In this document: positions 15,146 through 22,925 of the stretch, piece after piece
Position numbering within the stretch: position 1 is the first letter of the stretch
How the letters are laid out: every line of letters begins with the position of its first letter
DNA from: Pirellulales bacterium
Lineage (GTDB): Bacteria; Planctomycetota; Planctomycetia; Pirellulales; Lacipirellulaceae
Length of the DNA stretch: 64,000 bases
NCBI GenBank assembly: GCA_022841705.1
Contig: JALHQZ010000009.1
Coordinates: 62,001 to 126,000, forward strand
Reading direction: 5' to 3'
Notes under the pieces: model-generated
What the model saw: only the letters and a program-made list of their open reading frames with translations
The model's database searches: none
Told to the model about the DNA's origin: nothing
Translations under genes and position numbers: made by a program

Positions 15146-16351
15146 CTACCGCACGCCGGCGAAGCCCGCGCCGCGCAAGTTGACTGCTTCCTCCTGCACA
15201 CTCAGTTTCTCGAGGATCTTGATGAGCAGGAGGAGCAGCCCCATCGCTACCAAGATCATCACATAACCTGGCAAATCGTGATAAAGTTTTTCTTTCCAGT
15301 ACTCGCTCATGCCGGGGAAATTCCCCATCAGGAAACAGGTCACCACGATTCGCAAGATGTTCACGCCCAAGGCGATCGGCAGCGTGGTGAGCAGCACCAC
15401 GACTTTGTCCCACCACGGGCGCCGGATCAGCAGGGCTACGGCAATGCCCATTGCGCCAAAGATGGTCACCATCCGCAGGCCGCTACACTCGTCCGCTACG
15501 CTCATCTGCTGCCCGGCAATGGTGAGCATGTTGCCATCGCGCATGACATCCTGCCCCATGATCGTGAGGATGATTTCGCTGATAATCGATGCGAACGTCC
15601 GGAGCTTCATCATCACGCTGTTTTCGATGAACGCCGGCAACGGAAACATAAAGAGCAAAAACCCACAAGCGGGGCCGGTCCACTTCAGCAGCTCCCACCC
15701 TCCAAAGGTGACCAGCAGCCCAAACACCGCCAACACCATGCTCAGGTGGTCCATCCAGCCTTTATCCTGCATGGCCGCCAACACCCGAATGCCGATCGCT
15801 GCGCCGCAAATCGCCACGCCGATCCACCGCTCCAGCGCGCTGGCATCCACCAAGGGTTGGCCGTAAAAAACGTAGAGCAAATAGGACAGGAACAACCCGG
15901 ACAGCCCGAGCCCCCCCATCCAAGTTTGATTTTGCAGCCCGGGGACTTCAAAAAAGTGCGTTGCTCCCAAGAGCGCCGATGGAACTGCGATCATTTGGCA
16001 GAATTTCGCCAGCGGAATGCCGAAGACTTCCCGCTTATCGAGCTCATCGCTTTGATTCGGCCGCATGGTGTACATGATGTACAACGCCAAGAGCGGCACG
16101 ATCCAGCCGTGCGAATACTGGTCCGTATCCCAGGCGACTTCGACCAAGTCGCTAAAGGTATTCCAGTAGGCGTAAATGAAGGCCGCCAGCATCGCCAGCA
16201 GCGCGAACAGTAGCGGCCGGCCGACGGGATCGTCAACCGAGATTTCGTGTTGTGGCTTAGTGAAGCGGGCATCACGCCGCAGCGGAGTGCCGCTAACGGG
16301 AGCGGCCGGACTTGGGGGAAGTGGCGCCGCGGGACGAACGGGGATCGACAT
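15146..16351 (-). CDS. Exosortase
   Basis: 401 residues with about eight membrane helices. Exosortases recognise the PEP-CTERM signal, cleave it and are thought to attach the protein to the cell surface. The catalytic triad is present: Cys289 in SVADECSGLRM, Arg334 in GVNILRIVV, and His358 in LYHDLPGYVM. The N-terminal conserved YSHGWIVPLLALYI is also there. An upstream extension of the frame to 16495 lacks a membrane signal and is unlikely; the ATG at 16351 is followed by a Pro-rich cytosolic tail then the first helix, but it has no clear ribosome site. The gene runs into the family J repeats and the Wzz-type gene. It is the expected processing enzyme for the eight PEP-CTERM proteins in this window; the exact exosortase subfamily is not assigned here. 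Confidence 0.95.
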   Translation of the reverse strand: MSIPVRPAAPLPPSPAAPVSGTPLRRDARFTKPQHEISVDDPVGRPLLFALLAMLAAFIYAYWNTFSDLVEVAWDTDQYSHGWIVPLLALYIMYTMRPNQSDELDKREVFGIPLAKFCQMIAVPSALLGATHFFEVPGLQNQTWMGGLGLSGLFLSYLLYVFYGQPLVDASALERWIGVAICGAAIGIRVLAAMQDKGWMDHLSMVLAVFGLLVTFGGWELLKWTGPACGFLLFMFPLPAFIENSVMMKLRTFASIISEIILTIMGQDVMRDGNMLTIAGQQMSVADECSGLRMVTIFGAMGIAVALLIRRPWWDKVVVLLTTLPIALGVNILRIVVTCFLMGNFPGMSEYWKEKLYHDLPGYVMILVAMGLLLLLIKILEKLSVQEEAVNLRGAGFAGVR

Positions 16352-16853
16352 GGACTTGGAAACCGATTCCGGGGTGGAGCAAAACCAAGCGGCACCGGCC
16401 GCAGAACCGGGGCGCTGCGCTCCTACATTGAGACGCTGTCCGCCGCCGCGTTGTTCCGCAAAAACGCCCACCCGAGGATGAGCCCGACCGAGCAAAAATT
16501 GCCGTGCCTACCGTGAGAATAAGGCCCGCTTAGGAAGCTGTCAAACAACGTTTAGCGGGATCTCCGACACCCCCTGAGGGGCCCCCAAAAACGGCCTCAA
16601 ACGGTGGCAAGAGCGATAATTTGGCTCAACGGGGGGCAATGCGATGAGGCGATACCACGGTCGTCCCCGAGTTGGGGACCTGGGGTGACCCCCAGACAGG
16701 CTTCGCAGGGGCGAAAATAGGCTCCAAGATTCTCAAGGAGGCTGCGAATATTGAAGTAAACTTCCCCATAAGCCCCCGACGAACGTCGGGGGCTCATGAA
16801 ACGCGAGTATTCCACCTCCCTATCCTCGATCCTCTCACCCCTCCACTCTCGCC
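16352..16853. other. Long non-coding stretch with a family D hairpin
   Basis: 502 bases upstream of two divergent genes (exosortase and AIM24-like). AGCCCCCGAC (16771-16780) pairs perfectly with GTCGGGGGCT (16785-16794); related hairpins occur at 27443-27467 and in 27481-27524. An open frame of 72 codons on the minus strand (16597-16815) reads through this hairpin and has no recognisable domain, so I do not call it a gene. No promoter seen with confidence. Confidence 0.5.
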
Positions 16854-17642
16854 ATGCCCACCTGTCACGAACTTGACTACGAAATCCTCGGCGATGACTT
16901 GCAGATCGTGGAGATCGAGCTCGATCCGGGCGAGACGGTCATCGCCGAAGCGGGGGCGATGAATTACATCGAGGACGGCATCGAGTTTGAAAGCTGCATG
17001 GGCGATGGCTCGGCGCCGGAGAAGGGGATGTTCGGCAAACTGCTCGACGCCGGCAAGCGCAAGCTGATGGGCGAATCGCTCTTCATGACGCATTTCACCA
17101 ACTACGCCAACACCAAACGCCGCGTGGCGTTTGGGGCGCCGTTCCCCGGCAAGGTGGTGGCGATCGATTTGGCGAAGGTCGGCGGGTCGCTGTTGTGCCA
17201 GAAGGACTCGTTCCTCTGCGCGGCCAAGGGGACCGAAGTGGGCATCGCGTTTCACCAAAAGCTGGGCGCCGGCTTCTTTGGTGGCGAAGGGTTCATCCTC
17301 CAGCGCCTGCGTGGCGACGGCAAAGCCTTCATCCACGCCGGCGGCATGGTGGTGAAGAAACAATTGCAAGGCGAAACCCTACGCGTCGACACCGGCTGCC
17401 TGGTCGCCTTCACCGAGGGGGTCGATTACGACATCCAGCGCGCCGGCAATTTGAAGAGCATGTTCTTCGGCGGCGAAGGCTTGTTCCTCGCCACGTTGCG
17501 TGGCCACGGCGGCGTGATTCTGCAAAGCCTACCGTTCTCGCGCTTGGCCGACCGCATCCTGGCGCACGCGCCGTCGATGGGTGGGAGTCGGAGTGAGCAG
17601 GGGAGTATTATCGGCGGGTTGGGGAATCTGTTTGGGGATTGA
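16854..17642 (+). CDS. AIM24 / TIGR00266 family protein
   Basis: 262 residues, without a signal peptide or membrane helix. The sequence fits the TIGR00266 (AIM24-like) beta-sandwich family: VEIELDPGETVIAEAGAMNY, FMTHFTN, QKDSFLCAAKGTEVGI, GFFGGEGFILQRLRGDGKAF, HAGGMVVKKQL, GETLRVDTGCLVAFTEGVDY and FFGGEGLFLATLRGHG. Two similar halves are visible (the FFGGEGF... repeats at about 138 and 209). The Gly/Phe-rich end SIIGGLGNLFGD is usual for the family. Its biochemical role in bacteria is not established. Start ATG at 16854 begins MPTCHELDYEILGDDLQIVE, near the usual start. Followed by a 200-base palindromic element. Confidence 0.88.
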   Translation: MPTCHELDYEILGDDLQIVEIELDPGETVIAEAGAMNYIEDGIEFESCMGDGSAPEKGMFGKLLDAGKRKLMGESLFMTHFTNYANTKRRVAFGAPFPGKVVAIDLAKVGGSLLCQKDSFLCAAKGTEVGIAFHQKLGAGFFGGEGFILQRLRGDGKAFIHAGGMVVKKQLQGETLRVDTGCLVAFTEGVDYDIQRAGNLKSMFFGGEGLFLATLRGHGGVILQSLPFSRLADRILAHAPSMGGSRSEQGSIIGGLGNLFGD

Positions 17643-17672
17643 TGAGGCGAGATTACCTCGTTCGAGCCGCAT

Positions 17673-17875
17673 TGGCCAACGGCCAATCCCACCGTAGCCT
17701 GGGGCAAAGCGCAGCGCCGCCCGAGGGACACGGCCGCAAGAAAACTCTTTTGGCTGAAGGCCAGACACATCCGCCGCGGCGAAGGGTGAGTATGGCCTTC
17801 ACCCAAAAAATGATTGATGGATTTCCACCACCTAGGGCGATGCCCTAGGCTACGGTGAAGTTGGCCGTTGGCCAA
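17673..17875. repeat. About 200-base palindromic (MITE-like) element, family G
   Basis: The terminal arms are inverted copies over about 35 bases with four mismatches: TTGGCCAACGGCCAA (17673-17687) matches the inverse of 17861-17875 perfectly, and CACCGTAGCCTGGGGCA (17691-17707) matches 17841-17857 with one difference. A nested pair TTTTGGCTGAAGGCCA / TGGCCTTCACCCAAAA lies inside. The whole can fold into one long hairpin. It fills the gap between the AIM24-like gene and the sigma-factor gene. Confidence 0.85.
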
Positions 17876-17896
17876 CGCGAATAGCGACAGTCATCG

Positions 17897-19768
17897 CTAT
17901 GGCCTAGTCGTCATCGGCCCGGGTGTCGGCCGATCATTCGGCAACGTGATCTGCACCTTCACATCCGGCACTTGTTCGCGCAGTTTATCGGCGATCGCCT
18001 TCTCTGCTTCTTCAAGCGACATTCCGGCGACCTTCACGCGGCCGTACTTGGCGCCGAACGCGATGGTGCCCATTGGTTCGATGGTAAGACTTCGCGTAGA
18101 ATTCGAATTGTTGGGACGCTCCATCATTCCCATTTCACCGCTGGGATTCATGCTGGGATCCGGCAGGTCCGCCGACGCGGATTCGGAGTAGATTTCGATT
18201 TGAATCGTTTGTCCCGCCGCGAGCATTCCCGGTTTTGACGCTTCCCAAGCGGATCGGACCGATGCCTCCATCGCACGCTCCATTGCTTTCCTGGCGAAGG
18301 TAGGCGGAGACGGCGGCTGGGGTGGCGCCGGAACTTGGATCTCACTGTAACTGATCTGCGGCTGCATCCGCACCTTCACTGGCGTTGGAGCCGGCGTCCA
18401 CGCAGCCGGAATCAGCACGTCCGGCGGCATTTCAAGTTGCAACAGTTCCTGTTCAATCCTTAGCGCCTCGGCTTCAGCGCGGAGGGCTTCGCTTTCAAAC
18501 TGCAGCGCCTTCGCTTCGGCTTCAATTTTCGCCCGCTCGCTCTCAGCGACGGCCAGGGCCTCCGCTTGTTTGCGAAGCGCTTTGACTTGCATTTCGAACT
18601 GTTCGCGCTGGCGAGCCAATCGCTTGCGTTGCAATTCAACTACCGCCTTGTTGGCATTCACGCGCTCTTTCACTTCCAACACGCGGCGCTCGATTAACTC
18701 CACCGGTTTCTTAATGCGACGTTCTTCCACCCGCGGTTTCTCCACTGGGCGTTCTTCCATCACCGGTTTCTCCAGCGGTCGCTCCTCCAGCACCGCTCCT
18801 TCACCCTCCGCCGGCGCCTCTGCCGCCGTCAATTGAATCACCCCCGCATCCTCTCCACCAGCAACTTCCGCTGACAACACCACCCCTTCCTGCGGCGCGC
18901 CGCCCCCCGGCGATTGGCTCGCCGTCACGCCGGCGGCGGCGAACGCCACCGCCACCCACACCACTGGTTTGGCCATCATGGTAGACAAGAACATGCTTCG
19001 GGCTCCTTGATCGACGAGTTGTAAAGTAGGGGTTGAAATCTTCGCGAGCGCCCCGGCGGCGCCGCTGGCCACCGCGGCGCCAAGGGTAATGTTCGTCGCC
19101 ACCAGCGCGGCCGGCGCAGCGGTGGCGGCTTGCGTAGTAGTGAGCATCGCCATGCCGGTCGACAGCAGCACGCCCCGCCGCAGCAGCCGGCCGCGGAGCA
19201 GCTGCTTGCCGCGCGCCAAATAGCCTTGCACCGCGGCAACGGTGAGATCGGTTTGATCGGCAATCTCGCGGCGACTGCGCCCTTCGAGATACCGCAGCAC
19301 CAGCGCCCGCTGGTACTTCTGCGGCAACAGCGACAGCTCTTCCAGCAGGATGCCGGTGATGTACCGGCTTTCGAGATCGGGATATTCCACTTCCGGCGCC
19401 GGCGGTTCACCAGTGAGTGGTTCGGTCTTGCGCTTGTGCCCGCGCCGCCGCGCCGCGAGCGCCGTGCGATAGGCCACCCGGTAGAGCCACGCCGCCACGC
19501 TATCGCTCGCCCGAATCGCCGCCGCACGCCGCAGCAAAATCAAAAACGTCGCCTGAAACGCATCCTCGGCATCCGCCTCGCGCCACAGCACCTGCTGGCA
19601 GACGTGCCACACCATGTCCGCATGCCGGGCGAACAGCTCTTCCAGCGCCGCCGAATCATTCCGCTTGGTGGCTAGGTACAACAGTTCGCCATCGGTCGAT
19701 ACGATTCCTCTGCTGCTATCTGAAGCGGACGCACGAGCACGGTCAGTCGTACCAAATGAGGGCGGCAT
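17897..19768 (-). CDS. ECF sigma factor with membrane, coiled-coil and export-type C-terminal domain
   Basis: 623 residues from ATG 19768. Residues ~43-110 are sigma region 2 (LEELFARHADMVWHVCQ, DAEDAFQATFLILLRRA, VAAWLYRVAYRTAL); ~133-200 are region 4 (LSLLPQKYQRALVLRYLEG with a helix-turn-helix RSRREIADQTDLTVAAVQGY). Then a hydrophobic stretch and membrane helix (WVAVAFAAAGVTA, about 268-285), a long Glu/Arg/Ala coiled coil (about 330-460), and a C-terminal domain GTIAFGAKYGRVKVAGMSLE followed by EAEKAIADKLREQ, like the N-terminal domain of Wza-type polysaccharide export proteins. So a transcription factor is tied to a membrane and an outside domain. The fused layout suggests sensing at the envelope; mechanism not known. 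An open frame runs upstream to 20020 but the ATG at 19768 is the natural start. Confidence 0.85.
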   Translation of the reverse strand: MPPSFGTTDRARASASDSSRGIVSTDGELLYLATKRNDSAALEELFARHADMVWHVCQQVLWREADAEDAFQATFLILLRRAAAIRASDSVAAWLYRVAYRTALAARRRGHKRKTEPLTGEPPAPEVEYPDLESRYITGILLEELSLLPQKYQRALVLRYLEGRSRREIADQTDLTVAAVQGYLARGKQLLRGRLLRRGVLLSTGMAMLTTTQAATAAPAALVATNITLGAAVASGAAGALAKISTPTLQLVDQGARSMFLSTMMAKPVVWVAVAFAAAGVTASQSPGGGAPQEGVVLSAEVAGGEDAGVIQLTAAEAPAEGEGAVLEERPLEKPVMEERPVEKPRVEERRIKKPVELIERRVLEVKERVNANKAVVELQRKRLARQREQFEMQVKALRKQAEALAVAESERAKIEAEAKALQFESEALRAEAEALRIEQELLQLEMPPDVLIPAAWTPAPTPVKVRMQPQISYSEIQVPAPPQPPSPPTFARKAMERAMEASVRSAWEASKPGMLAAGQTIQIEIYSESASADLPDPSMNPSGEMGMMERPNNSNSTRSLTIEPMGTIAFGAKYGRVKVAGMSLEEAEKAIADKLREQVPDVKVQITLPNDRPTPGPMTTRP

Positions 19769-19901
19769 AGGGATATAGTGTGCGCGAATCGCCGGATGAA
19801 CCGCAAATTCTGGAAAGAATTTGTGGGAGGGGCCCCTTCTCGATAAGTCAGCCGCGATCGCGGATAACCGATCATGTGCTGGCGTGAACCTTGTCGCCGA
19901 T

Positions 19902-19925
19902 GGGTTACCGCTCCGCGGATAACCC
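19902..19925. repeat. Short palindrome GGGTTACCGC...GCGGATAACCC
   Basis: GGGTTACCGC pairs with GCGGATAACCC, a small hairpin in the gap between the sigma-factor start and the folP stop. A single copy is seen here. It is of the same style as the other dispersed hairpins. Confidence 0.5.
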
Positions 19926-19928
19926 AAC

Positions 19929-20825
19929 CTACTGGGTTTTCTCGCTGGCCGTGGAGCCAACCGACGTTCCGCCGCATGCAATGAATGCAAGGAGCGCTTC
20001 GCGGAGGCACCGCACCTCATGCACGCGGAGAACCTGTACTCCTTGGCGAGCGAGGCTCAGCGCGGAGCCGAGCGTTGCTGCATCGCGGTCGAGCGTGGAA
20101 TCGCCGAGCAGTTTGCCGAGGAAACCTTTGCGCGAATGGCCGACCAAAATCGGACAGCCGAGGTTCAAAAACTGCTGGCAAGTCTGCATCAGTTCCAGGT
20201 TATGCTCGTGCGTTTTTCCAAAGCCAATGCCGGGGTCAAGGCAGATCCGCTCCCGCGCCACGCCGGCGGCCAAAAGTACGTCGCGCCGGCGGCGCAAGTA
20301 GTCGTAAATCTCGGTCACCACATTCACGTAGTGCGGATGATCCTGCATCGTCTGCGGCGTGCCCTGCATGTGCATCGCGCAGAGCCCGGCGCCACTTTCG
20401 ACGGCCAGCGGCAACATGTCCGGATCGCCGGCGAGGCCGGTGACATCATTGATGATCTCCGCCCCCGCGGCGAGCGCCTCGCGCGCCACGATGGCTTTAC
20501 TGGTGTCGATCGAAATCGGCACGCTGATCTTCGCTGCCAGCGCTTCGATCACCGGCAACACCCGGCGGCGCTCTTCGTCCGCGGCTACCGCCTGAGAATA
20601 GGGTCGCGTGCTCTCGCCGCCAATGTCGACCAGATCGGCGCCGTCTTCAACCAGCCGCACGGCTTGATCGACCGCGGCCTGCGTTTCGAGAAATCGCCCC
20701 CCGTCCGAAAAGCTATCAGGCGTAACGTTCACGATCCCCATCAGCAGCGGCTGCTCGGCACAGGTAAGCGTGCGGGTTCGCAGTCGCCAGACGGTCGCGC
20801 GGTGGGGATGGTCGGAATTTCCCAT
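19929..20825 (-). CDS. folP: Dihydropteroate synthase
   Basis: 298 residues. Joins p-aminobenzoate to dihydropterin diphosphate in folate synthesis, in the cytoplasm. Motifs: MGIVNVTPDSFSDGG, DIGGESTRPYSQ, ISIDTSKAIVAREAL, IINDVTGLAGDPDM, MHMQGTPQTMQDHPHYVNVV, ICLDPGIGFGKTHEHNLELM and LVGHSRKGFLGKL, in the standard order for a TIM-barrel DHPS. The start at 20825 (MGNSDHPHRATVWRL) fits the usual N-terminus; an upstream in-frame extension to 20861 is unneeded. The end is Cys/Gly/Ser-rich (LLAFIACGGTSVGSTASEKT), slightly longer than normal. No other folate genes are nearby; the flanking region at 20847-20998 is a palindromic repeat that touches the region just before the start. Confidence 0.95.
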   Translation of the reverse strand: MGNSDHPHRATVWRLRTRTLTCAEQPLLMGIVNVTPDSFSDGGRFLETQAAVDQAVRLVEDGADLVDIGGESTRPYSQAVAADEERRRVLPVIEALAAKISVPISIDTSKAIVAREALAAGAEIINDVTGLAGDPDMLPLAVESGAGLCAMHMQGTPQTMQDHPHYVNVVTEIYDYLRRRRDVLLAAGVARERICLDPGIGFGKTHEHNLELMQTCQQFLNLGCPILVGHSRKGFLGKLLGDSTLDRDAATLGSALSLARQGVQVLRVHEVRCLREALLAFIACGGTSVGSTASEKTQ

Positions 20826-20846
20826 GGTTTTAGGGTACCGCGTCTC

Positions 20847-20998
20847 GTAGCACGGGACCATAGTCCCGTGCGTTGTACGATGGGCTTTCAGCCCGTTGTG
20901 AAGCTGGTACCCGCTGCCCGACGGGCTGAAATCCCATCGTACAAAGTGCCGGCCGCGTCACTTACTTTGAGCCGCACGGGACTATGGTCCCGTGCTAC
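20847..20998. repeat. Composite 150-base palindrome made of family A and B modules
   Basis: A 25-base module (20847-20871; starts GTAGCACGGGACC) has a perfect inverted copy at 20974-20998. Inside, a 24-base module (20873-20896; starts TTGTACGATGGGC) has an inverted copy at 20921-20944 with one mismatch. Each 25-base arm is itself a hairpin (GCACGGGAC/GTCCCGTGC). The four modules together form one long palindrome between folP and the PII gene. Family A recurs at 46128-46197, family B at 47547-47570. Confidence 0.9.
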
Positions 20999-21018
20999 CA
21001 GCAGGGTAAACTAACCGC

Positions 21019-21366
21019 ATGAAATTCATCGTGGCGGTCATCCAGCCGACCAAGCTGGAAGCGGTGCAGCAGGCCTTAGCGGCAATCGGCGTGACGCGAA
21101 TCACCATCGGTGATTCGATGGGGTACGCGCGCCAGCGCGGGCACATTGAAACGTATCGTGGGCACGAGTACCAAGTAAAATTGCTCCGCAAGGTAGAGCT
21201 GCACATCGCGGTGAACGACGACTTTTTGGACCGCACGCTGGAGTGCCTCGCCGAGCACGCTCGCACCAGCAGCGAAGGGCACATCGGCGATGGCAAGGCG
21301 TTCGTCCTGCCGATGGAGCAGGCGATTCAAATCAACGATGGCTTCCGCGGCCCCGGTGCGATTTAA
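21019..21366 (+). CDS. glnB: PII nitrogen regulatory protein
   Basis: 115 residues, normal length. PII trimers sense ATP/ADP and 2-oxoglutarate and control nitrogen enzymes. Signature segments: MKFIVAVIQPTKLEAVQQAL, GVTRITIGDSMGYARQRGH (ligand-binding region), the T-loop ETYRGHEYQVKLLRKVEL with the Tyr that is uridylylated in enterobacteria (HEYQV), and GDGKAFVLPMEQAIQI. It is close to GlnB/GlnK; no amtB or glnD lies nearby, so which is not decided. The T-loop carries His where many PII have Ala (RGHEY). It is followed after 50 bases by a receiver-like gene on the same strand. The upstream 150-base palindrome (20847-20998) occupies most of the promoter region. Confidence 0.93.
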   Translation: MKFIVAVIQPTKLEAVQQALAAIGVTRITIGDSMGYARQRGHIETYRGHEYQVKLLRKVELHIAVNDDFLDRTLECLAEHARTSSEGHIGDGKAFVLPMEQAIQINDGFRGPGAI

Positions 21367-21416
21367 GCGTGGCTGGGGTCGGCGCGTCAGCCGACCCCAG
21401 CCACCCCACGGGTTAA

Positions 21417-21800
21417 ATGATGAATGTCCTCTTGGTCTCCGGCGATTTGATGATCCACTCGATGGTCGAAGGCGCCGTGCGCGCGATTGGCGCCGAGCTG
21501 GTGGTCGCAAGTGGCGCGACGTGCGTAACGCAGGCGACAACGCACGCGCCGCAATTCGTTCTCTTGGACCTTGGTGGCAATCTACCGGAACTCGCCGAAC
21601 TCGTTCCGCAACTTCGCACTGCCGCGCCGGTTGCGAAACTCATCGCATTCGGCCCGCATGTTCACGCCGCCAAACTCACCGCCGCCCGCGCCGCGGGTTG
21701 TGACGAAGTTCTCACCCGCGGCCAATTCCACGCGGGGATTGGAGAGTTGTTGAAGTTTGGAGTCCGGGGTCTGGAGTCCGGAGGAAGTCATCCAACGTAA
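21417..21800 (+). CDS. Receiver-like (pseudo-receiver) protein next to PII
   Basis: 127 residues. The fold resembles a response-regulator receiver: MNVLLVSGDLMIHSMVEGAV, PQFVLLDLGGNLPEL with an Asp in the position of the phospho-acceptor, VAKLIAFGPHVHAAKLTAA and GCDEVLTRGQFHAGIGELL. The acidic pair near the N-terminus is missing (VSGDL has only one Asp), and no output domain follows, so it is a degenerate stand-alone receiver. It lies 50 bases after glnB on the same strand and may be in one unit. The start at 21417 or 21420 (ATGATG). I do not know its role; a tie to PII signalling is speculative. Confidence 0.6.
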   Translation: MMNVLLVSGDLMIHSMVEGAVRAIGAELVVASGATCVTQATTHAPQFVLLDLGGNLPELAELVPQLRTAAPVAKLIAFGPHVHAAKLTAARAAGCDEVLTRGQFHAGIGELLKFGVRGLESGGSHPT

Positions 21801-21822
21801 GAATGTTGGGAGAAAGCGTCGT

Positions 21823-22875
21823 TTACCTTTCTCCAGACTCTTTCCACACCTCATCGAGTTGTCTCTCATCAACATCGCGCCGCAGGAGGAGAAACACCGC
21901 CGTGCTCGCCACGAATGCGTACGACCAGAAGAAACTCGACTTGAGAATGGCGAAGGCGTGGAACCAGAAGTCGATCAGCCGCGCGAGTTGCGGCGATTCG
22001 ACATTCGTGAAGCTCAGTTGTTCAATGGCGCCGCCGATCAGTTCCACGACACAGCCGCTGATCCAACCAAGTGCCAGCGCCATGCCCGCATAGAACGCAT
22101 ACCGCAGCGGGCGTTGCCAGACATAGGCGTAAGTGCAACTGACGGCGTCAAAGGCGTCGTTCGCTTCGGTGGCGATCGCCGCGGGCAACAGCGTCCACGC
22201 GATGACCAGCACCCCGCCCAGCAGCACCGCGAGGAGTGCGAGCGCCACCGCAATCGGCAGCGTGAGCGCAGCTGGCCACGCGAGCCACTCGCCAGCAAGC
22301 GCCCACCGCCACGCTCCGAGTGGCAGCGTTACGAGCAGCGTGAGCCCGAGCATAATCGCCGGCGCCGCCAGGAGGCTTCCTTTTCGCTGGGTGACGAAGC
22401 TGAGCGCCTCACGCAGCGGCAGTCGTTCACCGCGCGTGAGTTCAATCACGGCGAGACGGCAGATGACGCCGCCGACAAGCATCGCGATTGCTAACCGCCA
22501 AGTCAGCAGCGCCGCTTTCGGCCACGTCCACGGTTGGAGGCTGGCGAGCATTGTCTGCCATGGCATTAGGACTTGCTGCTGGGCGCGCTCGGTGAAGAAT
22601 GATCTCCAAGGGCGGAACAGTGTTGGTTCAGTGGTCGCACGTTCGCTTAGATAGACGCCGTCCGGCGCCGTGGAAGCGAGGCCCAGCCACTCCGGCACGA
22701 GAATGAGCAGGAGCCCCACGAACGCCACCGCCCAGCAGCCCGGCCGCACGGCAATCGCCGGCGCCCGCAGGAGCAAGAGCCAGGGCAAGCTGTCGGACCA
22801 GGAGAAAGGGGGCGGGTGACTCAAAACGGTGGTTGTTGCAGGGAGGGCGGGATCGTAAGTTGCGGGATTATACAA
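21823..22875 (-). CDS. Integral membrane protein of unknown function
   Basis: About 350 residues from a TTG at 22875 (no better ATG is available; the start could be some residues further in). Six or seven hydrophobic helices: WAVAFVGLLLILVPEWLGL, LAIAMLVGGVICRLAVIE, LLAAPAIMLGLTLLVTLPLG, LPIAVALALLAVLLGGVLVI, AFYAGMALALGWISGCVVEL and FFWSYAFVASTAVFLLLRR. The N-terminal 30 residues are Pro-rich and polar. No enzyme motif is visible. The gene converges with the receiver-like gene and lies divergent to a decayed DapA-family gene. Similar multi-helix proteins occur in planctomycetes without known function. Confidence 0.6.
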   Translation of the reverse strand: MYNPATYDPALPATTTVLSHPPPFSWSDSLPWLLLLRAPAIAVRPGCWAVAFVGLLLILVPEWLGLASTAPDGVYLSERATTEPTLFRPWRSFFTERAQQQVLMPWQTMLASLQPWTWPKAALLTWRLAIAMLVGGVICRLAVIELTRGERLPLREALSFVTQRKGSLLAAPAIMLGLTLLVTLPLGAWRWALAGEWLAWPAALTLPIAVALALLAVLLGGVLVIAWTLLPAAIATEANDAFDAVSCTYAYVWQRPLRYAFYAGMALALGWISGCVVELIGGAIEQLSFTNVESPQLARLIDFWFHAFAILKSSFFWSYAFVASTAVFLLLRRDVDERQLDEVWKESGER

Positions 22876-22925
22876 CTAACCAAATGCGCTCCGCTACCGC
22901 AAGCTCGGCCAACGGGAATCCACCA

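Noticed and set aside
15278..16213. A 311-codon plus-strand frame opposite the exosortase
   Set aside because: Shadow of the exosortase; the reverse gene has the catalytic residues.
16597..16815. A 72-codon minus-strand ORF in the long gap
   Set aside because: It reads through a hairpin repeat and has no known features; composition not gene-like.
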